Positions 8,574-16,848 of a stretch of DNA of 64,000 nt are shown piece by piece. How positions within the stretch are numbered: position 1 is the stretch's first letter; each line of letters starts with the position of its first letter. A program made the translations under genes and the position numbers. This DNA comes from an uncultured Desulfovibrio sp. (lineage in GTDB: Bacteria; Desulfobacterota; Desulfovibrionia; Desulfovibrionales; Desulfovibrionaceae): positions 124,001 through 188,000 of the forward strand of contig CAJUMQ010000002.1 in NCBI GenBank assembly GCA_910587035.1. The letters are read 5' to 3'. A model generated the notes under the pieces. That model did no database searches. It saw only the letters and a list, made by a program, of their open reading frames with translations, and was not told the DNA's origin.

Positions 8574-11026
8574 TGAAATCCCATCCTTTGCAAATGGGTT
8601 CCCACTTTTGCCTCAAGCTCTTTGACTTCCGCTTCAAGCTCAGTCAGCGGCGTGGCGTATCTTTGCGCAAGGTCGGAAACATTGGCCGCGAGATTGTGGC
8701 CGATGCCGTCCACCACTTCGCAAGCCGCTTTTTCGATTTGTGTAATCCACTTGTCATCAATGACCAGCAGTTTAACCTCGTCTTCCGTCAGTGTTTCGAT
8801 GCGCGTACGGCAGGCGTCATCAAGGGCCCTGTCTTTTTCCTTGATGGCTTTTTTCAGCTTTTCATGCTTGTCGGAAAGATCAAGCCATTTTTGCAAAAAG
8901 TCCCGTTCTTCAGCCATATTCCGGCGGTTTTTCCATTCCTTGAGCTGGGCCTTTACGGCTGCCCTGTCTATTTTAATCTTGCCTGCGTCGGGGTCGTCAT
9001 CATCATTTTTGCCGGTTTTAAGCGGCAAAAGCGGATCGTTTGAGCTGAAATCCTCTTCCTCAACCGCATCCAGCTCGATTTTGACAGCCTCCAGATCGGC
9101 CTGCATTTTTTCCAGATTTTGCTGATCTTCAGCAAAAAAGCGGGCGACAACCAGCTCCTTGGGAGTGAGGTCGCAAGACCAGCCTTTTTCCTTTTTCCGG
9201 CCCCTGTTTTTGCCTTTTCTGGTCTCCTGATAAATGACGGCTATGTCTGGCTTCCAGCCATTCTGGCTGATCTGCCAGCAATCGTCCTGAATGGTTTCCT
9301 CCCATATCTCCATAATGCGCTGGTACGGCTCATAGGCGTCCAGTAAAATCATTCCCTGATAATGGGCCAGAATATTTTCCGATATGTGTCTGCGAAAATC
9401 GTTTGGATGGGCGCCCCTGGCAAATTCGGCCATTGCTGGCCGGATTTGCTCCCGCCATTTTTGAAAATGGGCCGTCATGCTGCCAAGCCACGCCTGAAAT
9501 TCCTTATGCTCCAGAATGGCGGCGCGGATGGAATCCGGATCAATTTTCAAGGCTGCGTAGGCTGGCCTGTCCGGCAGGCTTGCAAACAGCGCCGATTTGA
9601 GCGTGGGGCAGACAGTCCACCAGTTTTCAAGAGCGTCAATATCCCGGTTGGGAATGCCGCCATGCAGGTGGGCCTCTATATCCTGCTCAATTTCCTCTTG
9701 CCTGTTGTCAATGTAGCGGGGCAGGTTGAGGTTGAAATCGTTTTTCTCAATTTCCGCATGGCTGACCATGCGGGCATAGCCTGGCGCATCCACGCCCCTG
9801 CCAAACACGTCAATGATTTTATGGATGTCCCTTTCCCGCAGCCTGTTTTTTGGGCCATCCTTGGCAAAGCCCGAGCTTGCGTCCAGCATGAAAACGCCCT
9901 TGCGGGCCTGGGCATTTTCCTTGTCCAGAACTATGAGGGCGGCGGGGATGCCGGTGCCGTAGAACAGATTGGCTGGAAGCCCAATAATGCCCTTTATATA
10001 ACCCTGCTCAAGCAGCCAGCGGCGCAAACCGGCCTCCGCATTGCCGCGGAAAAGCACGCCATGCGGCAAAACGCAAACAGCCTTGCCACTGGCTTTCATG
10101 GAGGCGACTATATGCAAAAGATAGGCGAAATCGCCATTTTTGGCAGGCGGCTCGCCGCTCTGGAAACGGCGGAAACGGTCCTCGGCAGGATTGATGCCTG
10201 TGCTCCATTCCTTGTCGGAAAATGGCGGATTGGCCACGACGTAGTCAAATCTTCGCAAGGATGCGCCGTCAAGAAAAAATGGATTGGCCAGTGTATTGCC
10301 TCCAGCAATCTCCGCCGTGGCAAAACCGTGCAGAACCATGTTCATTCTGGCAAGGCCCTGCGTGGCCACATCCTTTTCCTGCCCGTAAAGAGAGATTGGC
10401 GTATTGGCGGCGTCTGCCACCTTCAGCAGCAGGGAGCCAGAGCCGCATGTAGGGTCATACGCGGTCGTCTGCGCCGTGGTATGCGCTTTGGCTATGCCCA
10501 AAATTCCGGCAATTACGCGGCTGACTTCCGCCGGCGTGTAGAATTGGCCTTTTGACTTGCCGCTCTGGGTGGCGAAATTGCGCATCAGGTATTCATAGGC
10601 ATCGCCAAGAATGTCATCGCCGCCGGCCCGGTTGGAGGAAAAATCGAGATCCTGAAAAATGCCGACAAGTTTTTCAAGCCTGTCCCTCTTTTCATCGCCT
10701 TTGCCAAGTTTTTCATCGTCATTAAAATTCGCGAACCTGGGCAGATTGTTTTCCGCCGCCAGGGGCTCAAATATTTTCTTGTTGAGCTGGTCGCCAATGT
10801 CGGATCTGCCCTTGAGGGCAATCGCATCCGCAAAGCTTGCGCCATCCGGCACAACTATTTCGGAATAAAGGCCAGCAGCCCTGTCCCGGGCCGCCCTGTC
10901 GCTCACATATTTGAGAAACAGCAGGGCAAGCACATAATCCTTGTACTGGCTTGCATCCATGCCGCCCCGGAGCGCGTCGCAGCTTTCCCAGAGGCGGGAG
11001 TAGATTTCGGATTTTTTCAGGGGCAT
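8564..11026 (-). CDS. hsdM: Type I DNA N6-adenine methyltransferase subunit, long form
   Basis: An 820-residue methylase. The N-terminal half has an HsdM helical domain, the SAM-binding motif DPTCGSGSLLL and the catalytic NPPF motif in YVVANPPFS. The C-terminal 330 or so residues (from about 490) are an added, charged and partly coiled-coil region (ALDDACRTRIETL, LTELEAEVKELEAKVG) beyond the roughly 500 residues of classical HsdM; long forms of this kind are known. I chose the ATG at 11026, which has AAAGG six bases upstream; an in-frame TTG two codons earlier is less likely. It is the first gene of the operon and starts 167 bases from the tRNA-Ser 3' end. Confidence 0.92.
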   Translation of the reverse strand: MPLKKSEIYSRLWESCDALRGGMDASQYKDYVLALLFLKYVSDRAARDRAAGLYSEIVVPDGASFADAIALKGRSDIGDQLNKKIFEPLAAENNLPRFANFNDDEKLGKGDEKRDRLEKLVGIFQDLDFSSNRAGGDDILGDAYEYLMRNFATQSGKSKGQFYTPAEVSRVIAGILGIAKAHTTAQTTAYDPTCGSGSLLLKVADAANTPISLYGQEKDVATQGLARMNMVLHGFATAEIAGGNTLANPFFLDGASLRRFDYVVANPPFSDKEWSTGINPAEDRFRRFQSGEPPAKNGDFAYLLHIVASMKASGKAVCVLPHGVLFRGNAEAGLRRWLLEQGYIKGIIGLPANLFYGTGIPAALIVLDKENAQARKGVFMLDASSGFAKDGPKNRLRERDIHKIIDVFGRGVDAPGYARMVSHAEIEKNDFNLNLPRYIDNRQEEIEQDIEAHLHGGIPNRDIDALENWWTVCPTLKSALFASLPDRPAYAALKIDPDSIRAAILEHKEFQAWLGSMTAHFQKWREQIRPAMAEFARGAHPNDFRRHISENILAHYQGMILLDAYEPYQRIMEIWEETIQDDCWQISQNGWKPDIAVIYQETRKGKNRGRKKEKGWSCDLTPKELVVARFFAEDQQNLEKMQADLEAVKIELDAVEEEDFSSNDPLLPLKTGKNDDDDPDAGKIKIDRAAVKAQLKEWKNRRNMAEERDFLQKWLDLSDKHEKLKKAIKEKDRALDDACRTRIETLTEDEVKLLVIDDKWITQIEKAACEVVDGIGHNLAANVSDLAQRYATPLTELEAEVKELEAKVGTHLQRMGFQWP

Positions 11027-11192
11027 AAACAACCTTTAATCTGTTTGCCTATAATTGTAAAAATTATCTGCGTGTGACCAGGATACAAAAAACCCGGGGA
11101 GACTTAAGAACATCCACAGACCCTTAAAATAAAAAAGTTGTCAAGATATTTCAAATATTCTGACAACTTTTCTGATGGAAAGAATGTAAATC

Positions 11193-11286
11193 TGGCGGAG
11201 GAGGTGGGATTCGAACCCACGTACCGGCTACTAACCGGTAACTCGATTTCGAGTCGAGCGCGTTACGGCCGCTTCGCTACCCCTCC
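11193..11286 (-). tRNA. tRNA-Ser (anticodon CGA)
   Basis: A 94-base tRNA read on the minus strand. The acceptor stem GGAGGGG pairs with CTCCTCC including one G-U pair, the discriminator is G and the 3' CCA is encoded. The anticodon stem CTCGA/TCGAG closes the loop CTCGAAA, giving anticodon CGA, which reads UCG. A long variable arm (ACCGG/CCGGT) marks it as a class II serine tRNA, and the T loop is TTCGAAT. Its 3' end faces the restriction-modification operon. Confidence 0.96.
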
Positions 11287-11293
11287 GCGCATG

Positions 11294-11426
11294 AGAAGCT
11301 GTTTTCACAGCTTCTTCGCCAGGCATTTTCTGCCTGGCACGCCGCAATTGGCGGCGAAAATGAGCCAAAAACCACGTTTTTTGGCGAATGATCTTTTTCA
11401 TAAGCGCTCTTTGGCGCTTATGAAAA
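11294..11426. repeat. Run of five perfect inverted repeats between tRNA-Ser and the symporter
   Basis: Within 133 bases there are five hairpins in a row: 11294-11315 (8-bp stem), 11318-11338 (8-bp stem), 11341-11355 (5-bp stem), 11364-11385 (8-bp stem, A/T-rich at its loop end) and 11395-11426 (13-bp perfect stem with a 6-base loop). There is no open reading frame of note. The strand that is transcribed, if any, is not clear; reading on the minus strand it would lie between the symporter terminator and the tRNA. It could be a processed RNA leader of the tRNA, a small structured RNA, or decayed terminators. Confidence 0.6.
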
Positions 11427-11505
11427 CATCTTCTGAGAGAGCTTATTTATTTTCCTGGCATATTGCAACACCCTGCGGCCTGTTGTGTGCATATATGCGC
11501 GCAAT

Positions 11506-11546
11506 AAAAAAATATTCCGCATGGCCTCCCCGCCAGAGGAGGCCAT
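11506..11546 (-). terminator. Probable terminator of the symporter gene
   Basis: On the minus strand, 15 bases after the symporter stop, a perfect 9-bp stem (ATGGCCTCC / GGAGGCCAT, 11521-11546) is followed after eight bases by a run of seven T (A7 at 11506-11512 on the plus strand). The gap between stem and T-run is longer than ideal. Confidence 0.6.
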
Positions 11547-11560
11547 ATTCCTCTCACAGA

Positions 11561-13003
11561 TCAATAATCGTGGTTTTCAATGCGGGTTTCGGCTGTGGGC
11601 AGATCCTCCCAAAGCACCGCGGCCACATACTCGCTGTCGCTGTGCCTGGTCATGAGGGTAATGCCAAACAGGCCAACAGCGCAGCAGATGAAGCCAAAGA
11701 TGGTCTGATCCATGCTTATGCCAAGATATGGCCAGAACAGTGTGCCCACCAGCCCCATGAGCATGCCTGCAACACAACCCTTCTTGGTGGTGCGGCGCCA
11801 GCACATTGTGGCAAGGAAGGGCAGCACAAGTGTGGTGGCTGTCAGGCGCAAGGCCCACTGGTAGATGGCGATGATGCCATCAAAGTTGAAGGCCACCCAA
11901 AGAGCGCCCAGGGAAATAATAAGGACCGTAAGGCGCGACATGGTCATAAGCTGCTTGTTTGTCGCCTTGGGGTTCAGCATCTGCCGATAAAAATCATGAG
12001 TCAGGTTTGACGAGCCCTGCAGGATGAAGCTGTCGGCGCCAGTGACCAGGGCAGCCAGCAGCGCGCAGTAGATGAGGCCGCCAATATACGGGGGCAGCAT
12101 GTCCTTTGTGACAATGGAGAAAATCAGGTCCGGCTTGGTGTCCAAAGGCAGGAACTGGCGGCAGGCTATGCCAATGACCACAGGACAGATGAATATGAAA
12201 GCGCAAACCACAACGCCAAGGGTATTTGCGCGCAGAGAAACGGTTTCTGACTTGGCTGCGAAGATACGCTGCCACGAGGATTGCCACACCATATAGAAGG
12301 GGCCCACGGACAGGAAGAACAGGGCCACTTCCTTTGCGCCGTAAGGGCCGGCCGCGGAAAGATATTCTGGTGGAGTCTTGGCCATGAGCTGGTCCCAGCC
12401 GCCTGCAAACTGCACCGTCGCCCCTGCCAGGATGACAATGCCGGTGACAATGAGAATGGCCTGGAGAGCGTCAGTGATGATTGTGCCCGGGAGACCGCCA
12501 AGCACTGTGAAGGCGAACACCAGCACAAATGACAGAATCAGCGCCATGCTCCAGTCCATGCCAAAGCAGGCTGTCCAGATGGTGGCCATTGCCAGGAACT
12601 GCATGGCCGTGGTTGGGATGGCATAGACAACAGCGGAAAGAAGGGATGGAATAACGCCAACGGAAGGCCCAAAGCGGGATCCGAAGAGATCCGCAAGGGT
12701 GTACAGTTTCTGGCGCCGCAGGGCCTTGGCAAACACCAGGAGCAAAATAAGGGTGAATATGATGCTGGCAAGGGAAAAGCGTATATAGGCTGATGCGCCA
12801 ACATTAAAACCCAGGCCCACGGTGCCTATAAAAATGGACGCGCCGCACCATGTGCTTATGACGGTGCCGACAATCGGCCAGAACCCCATGCTCCAGCCGC
12901 CAATGAGATAGTCGTTGGCGGATTTGACCTTGCGGAAGTAATAGAAGCCAATCCCAAACATGGCCGCAAAGTAAATGATAAAATAACCCAGATACCAGCC
13001 CAT
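11561..13003 (-). CDS. Sodium:solute symporter (SSS family)
   Basis: A 480-residue membrane protein with about thirteen hydrophobic segments in the SSS pattern. Recognisable stretches are the start of helix 2 region GGWSMGFWPIVGTVISTWCGASIFIGTVG, seen here only in part, and GADSFILQGSSNLTHDFYRQ, which corresponds to the conserved sodium-binding region of helix 8. The ATG at 13003 is preceded by AAGGAG at a good distance, so an upstream in-frame start at 13054 is rejected. The amidohydrolase gene lies 149 bases upstream on the same strand, suggesting import of a small substrate (an amide, urea derivative or amino acid) that the hydrolase then opens (inference). Confidence 0.88.
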   Translation of the reverse strand: MGWYLGYFIIYFAAMFGIGFYYFRKVKSANDYLIGGWSMGFWPIVGTVISTWCGASIFIGTVGLGFNVGASAYIRFSLASIIFTLILLLVFAKALRRQKLYTLADLFGSRFGPSVGVIPSLLSAVVYAIPTTAMQFLAMATIWTACFGMDWSMALILSFVLVFAFTVLGGLPGTIITDALQAILIVTGIVILAGATVQFAGGWDQLMAKTPPEYLSAAGPYGAKEVALFFLSVGPFYMVWQSSWQRIFAAKSETVSLRANTLGVVVCAFIFICPVVIGIACRQFLPLDTKPDLIFSIVTKDMLPPYIGGLIYCALLAALVTGADSFILQGSSNLTHDFYRQMLNPKATNKQLMTMSRLTVLIISLGALWVAFNFDGIIAIYQWALRLTATTLVLPFLATMCWRRTTKKGCVAGMLMGLVGTLFWPYLGISMDQTIFGFICCAVGLFGITLMTRHSDSEYVAAVLWEDLPTAETRIENHDY

Positions 13004-13063
13004 AGCCACTCCTTGGTTAAAACTGAACTCTGTCGGGACAATCCCCTGGAGCATTCATCAAGG

Positions 13064-13082
13064 CCACCCGCCAGGCGGGTGG
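13064..13082. repeat. GC-rich inverted repeat between amidohydrolase and symporter genes
   Basis: CCACCCGCC and GGCGGGTGG separated by one base form a tight hairpin in the 149-base gap between the two genes. On the minus (coding) strand it has no T-run after it, so it is more likely an mRNA processing or stability element than a terminator. Confidence 0.45.
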
Positions 13083-13152
13083 TTTTGATTTGCCTGTTTT
13101 CAATCGCCAAATGTCCTGATCAAAAATATGTCAACCATGTCGGCCTTACCGG

Positions 13153-14769
13153 CTATTTGCGGCCATAGTCGCCATACACTGTTTTGCCTCCACAAATGAC
13201 GCCTGTAATATTGATGTCCTTGATGGTCTCTGGCGCGACGGTGCGCGGATCCCTGTCCAGAATGGTCATATCCGCCAGCTTACCGGGTTCGATTGAGCCA
13301 CGGTTGGCAGAATCCAGGCACATTCCAGCCGCATAGGTGGTATAGGCGCGCATGGCCTCCAGGGGACTCACACGCTGGTCGGGCCCCAGGATTTCCCCAC
13401 TCGATGTGATCCTGTTAACGGCTGTATGAATTGAGCGCATGGTCATTTGCGGCAGAACAGGCGTATCCGCATGGAGAGAGAATGGCAGCCCGATGCGCAC
13501 GGCGCTCCCGCAGGGATCGATTCTTGCGCCCCGTTCCGGGCCAAGGAAAATATTTTTATGCCTGTCTCCCCAGTTCCAGACATGCAGCACAAAAAATGAT
13601 GGCTCAAAACCACAGGCCTTCATTCGCTCAAGCTGGCTGTCCGAGGCGGTCTGACAATGAATGAGCAGATGATGGGGATTCTTGCGCGGCATTCTGGCCT
13701 GGGCCCGCTCCATGGCCACTATCGCCATTTCTATGGCTCCATTGCCATTGCCATGGGCAACAACCTGCTGCCCCTGCGAATGTGCCAGCCAGACCATGTT
13801 GTCCATCTCTTCCTGGGTGAAGAGCGGTTCGGGGCGCACATCAGGCCGGCTGTGGTATCCTTCGGGAATGGCCGCGGTATATGCCTGGATGGAGCCATCT
13901 GTTACAATCTTCATCCCATGGGGCCTCACATGAGGGCTGCCTGGGCCGGACAGCAGGCCATTGCGATAGGCGTTTTCATATCCATTATTGATTATCGGCA
14001 AATGGCAGCGCACGGTCATGGCGCCTTCGATCTCAAGCTCTCCCAGGGCTCTCAAGGTGTCCCCAGGCAGAAGTCCGCCAAGCCCAAGGCCTCCGCCTAT
14101 GGTAGTGGTGAACCCCTGGGCATTATAGATGGACATGGCCTTCACAAGACCTTTTTTAAACTCGTCATGGGTTGTTTTTGGCAACCTGCCAATGGCAGCC
14201 ATGGCCATATTCTCTGTTAAAAGCCCTGTGGGGCGCCCATTCTCGCAAACCACTTCAATATTGCCGGACTGGCTTGCGGGATCAATGCCCAGCAGTTTCA
14301 GCATGGCTGTATTGGCATAGGCCGCATGGAGGGAGATGTGGGCCAGCAGTGCCGGGCGGTCCCCAAAAAGCGCATCCAGATCACCGGTTGTGGCCCCCCT
14401 ATGATCCCTGCCTGCCGTGTCATCATAGCCATAGCCAAAGACAATGGGGGCATCGGCGTTGCCATCCGCATACTCTTTCAATACTGCCAGGGCTTCGGCC
14501 AGGCTGTTTCTGCCGCCGCAATACGGATAGCCCACCCATGCCGCATACATGTCGATATGGCTGTGGGTATCGATAAAGCCTGGATAGACCACCGCGCCAC
14601 CCAGATCAATGCTGCGGCAATCAGGGCCGCACAGGGCCGCAAGCCCTTCTTCATCGCCAATTGCCTCTATGCGCCCGCATGCCATCAGGACGGCGCTGGC
14701 ATGCGTGTCCGCGCTGTCCATGCACACTATGCGGCCATTGCGCAAAAGCGTCTTCTGAATTGCAGACAT
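13153..14769 (-). CDS. YtcJ-like metal-dependent amidohydrolase
   Basis: A 538-residue hydrolase of the amidohydrolase superfamily (amidohydro_3/YtcJ group). The N-terminal small domain is LRNGRIVCMDS..., the metal-binding HxH lies in GFIDTHSHIDMYA, and a C-terminal segment LEAMRAYTTYAAGMCL...GKLADMTILDRDP is typical of the group. The ATG at 14769 has AGGAGGG eight bases upstream; an upstream in-frame ATG at 14844 is less likely because it lacks such a site and would add 25 unmatched residues. It probably hydrolyses an N-acyl compound or cyclic amide; YtcJ-like enzymes vary too much to name the substrate. The downstream symporter presumably supplies it. Confidence 0.88.
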   Translation of the reverse strand: MSAIQKTLLRNGRIVCMDSADTHASAVLMACGRIEAIGDEEGLAALCGPDCRSIDLGGAVVYPGFIDTHSHIDMYAAWVGYPYCGGRNSLAEALAVLKEYADGNADAPIVFGYGYDDTAGRDHRGATTGDLDALFGDRPALLAHISLHAAYANTAMLKLLGIDPASQSGNIEVVCENGRPTGLLTENMAMAAIGRLPKTTHDEFKKGLVKAMSIYNAQGFTTTIGGGLGLGGLLPGDTLRALGELEIEGAMTVRCHLPIINNGYENAYRNGLLSGPGSPHVRPHGMKIVTDGSIQAYTAAIPEGYHSRPDVRPEPLFTQEEMDNMVWLAHSQGQQVVAHGNGNGAIEMAIVAMERAQARMPRKNPHHLLIHCQTASDSQLERMKACGFEPSFFVLHVWNWGDRHKNIFLGPERGARIDPCGSAVRIGLPFSLHADTPVLPQMTMRSIHTAVNRITSSGEILGPDQRVSPLEAMRAYTTYAAGMCLDSANRGSIEPGKLADMTILDRDPRTVAPETIKDINITGVICGGKTVYGDYGRK

Positions 14770-15125
14770 AAAAACATCCCTCCTCAAAAAAAACACATTC
14801 AAAGTGGTTTTTACAGCCGGTTTGAGACTGGAAATTTTGTGCAAAAGTTATATTATTTTTACCAATTAAGGCGCATAAGTCCAGCAAATTCATAAAATTG
14901 GCGTCAAAGTTTTTATATTCATGTGAGATGTTGCGATATATTTATGGGTTGAAAAAAATTTTTCCTCCTCCTCATTGCTCCTGCCCTTAAAGCATTGCGG
15001 CATGCGGAAATATAACTTTCAAGCCGTTTTTTTTCAGGCTTTACATATTTTGAAATAGGGATTATTAAAAATTTACCCTGAAATTTCATGTAGATAATAA
15101 AAAGATACCAGTTTATGATGCAGCC
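14770..15125. promoter_or_regulatory. Divergent intergenic region between amidohydrolase and sensor kinase
   Basis: This AT-rich 356-base gap must hold promoters in both directions. Toward the kinase a plausible sigma-70 pair is TTTACA at 15040-15045 and TATTAA at 15063-15068 with a 17-base spacer. I looked for the GG-N10-GC pattern of a sigma-54 promoter facing the amidohydrolase, which would tie it to the neighbouring sigma-54 activator, and found no convincing match. Confidence 0.4.
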
Positions 15126-16619
15126 ATGAGCATTGAGCAGGAGGCGCATCCAGCGCCTTTTAACAAGAACTTGTTCGGGGCGTTCTGGGCGGCATTTGAC
15201 GCTCCCGGCGGGCAGGACAATCTCACATTGGCCAGGAACGGAGGCACCATGCCTCTTGGCTGGATTCTGGGTAGCGCTGCCGCAATTCTCATTCTGGTGG
15301 TAAGCCTGGTGGCATATATGTCCATCAGGCGCAGTGAAGCAGCCATGTCCGAACTCCTGGCTGAAAAGGGCGCATCCCTGCTGATGGTGTTTGAAAGCGC
15401 CCTGCGCACAGGCATGCGCGGCCCAGCCGGACTGCATCTGCAAACATTGCTTGAGGAGATAACGCGCAGTCCGGATATCATCTTTGTGGCTGTGACCATG
15501 CCGGATGGCGTAATTCTCGCGCATTCGGATCGCAACCGCATTGGCGAAACCCTACGTCTTGAAGGGCAGCCCATAGATGGCCCCCAGCTGGACAGGCTCG
15601 ATCCTGGCGAAAATGAGAAATGGAAGATCATAAGCAGCGAGGGTCAAAGGGTTTTTCTGCTATATCGCCGCTTTACCATGGGGAATAAGGAATGGCCCAA
15701 AGATGTGCCAGAACCAGCCATATTTTTGGGCATGGATGTTTCACCCTTTGAGATCACAAGCAATCAGAATCGCAGTTATGTGATCATGCTGAGCGTTGTG
15801 ACAATGCTGGTTGGCCTGGCTTGCCTGCTTGCCCTTTCCTATGCCCAAAGGGCTGCGGAGTCCCGCAAGGGGCAGCATCGCGCCGAAGGCGAGGTGCGCA
15901 GGCTTGAGGAAGAAATCCGAAGGCAGGAAAAACTGGCGGCGGTTGGCACCCTCGCCGCTGGCGTGGCTCACGAAATCCGCAACCCGCTGAGCTCCATAAA
16001 GGGTTATGCCACATATTTTTCGCAGCGTTTTCCGGAGGGCAGCGATGACAGGGAAGCGGCCACTGTCATGGTCAATGAGGTCAACCGCCTCAACAGGGTA
16101 ATCACGGATCTGCTTGGGCTTTCACGGCCAGGCGATGTCAAGCTGAAGCCGGTATGCCTGGAAAATATGATCGCCCATGTGCTGCGCCTTATTCGTCAAA
16201 ACAGCTCCATGCACAATGTGAACATAAAACTGCGCCTGGCCCCACGCATCCCTGATGTGATGGTGGACATGGAGAGATTTAGCCAGGCCCTGTTAAATCT
16301 CTGCCTCAATGGCATGGAAGCCATGCCCGATGGTGGAGAACTGACCATTGCAGTAGCCGGAGGCCATGAAAATGCCTGCCTGATGGTCATGGACACAGGC
16401 CACGGCATACCGTCGGACATAATAGACAAGATTTTTGATCCCTATTTCACCACCAAGGGGTCCGGCACCGGACTTGGTCTGCCCATGGTGCATAAGATAG
16501 TGCGAGCTCATAAGGGGGAGATTGATGTCGTCTCCCGCATGCCTGCCAATACTGGGGGACATGGCAGAACAATCTTTCGCATCTGGCTTAGGGCGGCGCC
16601 AAAAAGTGTGGCGCTGTGA
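15126..16619 (+). CDS. Membrane sensor histidine kinase, ZraS/NtrB-like
   Basis: A 497-residue kinase with a first membrane helix (about 46-66), an extracytoplasmic sensor of about 150 residues, a second helix (about 218-240), a short coiled-coil linker, the phosphoacceptor box GVAHEIRNPLSS with its histidine near 281, and an ATPase domain ending in the G-box GSGTGLGLPM. There is no PAS domain. A second possible start is the ATG at 15249, which has a clear GGAGG site and would place the first membrane helix at the N-terminus as is usual for ZraS-like kinases; the 15126 start has only a weak site. Its partner is the sigma-54 activator 230 bases downstream. Confidence 0.88.
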   Translation: MSIEQEAHPAPFNKNLFGAFWAAFDAPGGQDNLTLARNGGTMPLGWILGSAAAILILVVSLVAYMSIRRSEAAMSELLAEKGASLLMVFESALRTGMRGPAGLHLQTLLEEITRSPDIIFVAVTMPDGVILAHSDRNRIGETLRLEGQPIDGPQLDRLDPGENEKWKIISSEGQRVFLLYRRFTMGNKEWPKDVPEPAIFLGMDVSPFEITSNQNRSYVIMLSVVTMLVGLACLLALSYAQRAAESRKGQHRAEGEVRRLEEEIRRQEKLAAVGTLAAGVAHEIRNPLSSIKGYATYFSQRFPEGSDDREAATVMVNEVNRLNRVITDLLGLSRPGDVKLKPVCLENMIAHVLRLIRQNSSMHNVNIKLRLAPRIPDVMVDMERFSQALLNLCLNGMEAMPDGGELTIAVAGGHENACLMVMDTGHGIPSDIIDKIFDPYFTTKGSGTGLGLPMVHKIVRAHKGEIDVVSRMPANTGGHGRTIFRIWLRAAPKSVAL

Positions 16620-16848
16620 CCAGTGGGAGTATTTTTAACTATGATAATCGCAAGGCAAAAAACATAATTTTGCCTTGCCCAGGCTGTCGCGTCGAGGAGC
16701 GATCCTGGGGATTTAGCCATTGTGGCCTTGCGCGACACCTGGCCTCCCCTTTCCCGCAGGGGTGGTTTTCGGGCAGGGGTAATGTCCTGATAGCGGGACC
16801 CGGATCATGCAACTGGCATGGGGCCAGTTTCAATTATTGGGGGGCAAA

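Noticed and set aside
9362..10555. 397-codon plus-strand frame opposite hsdM
   Set aside because: Antisense shadow of hsdM; no recognisable domain.
3380..11286. Integrated element with attachment-site repeats at the tRNA-Ser gene
   Set aside because: No integrase and no second copy of the tRNA 3' end at the far side of the restriction operon.
14770..15125. Possible sigma-54 promoter for the amidohydrolase
   Set aside because: Both strands were checked for GG-N10-GC with flanking TGGCAC/TTGC bases; no match good enough to report.
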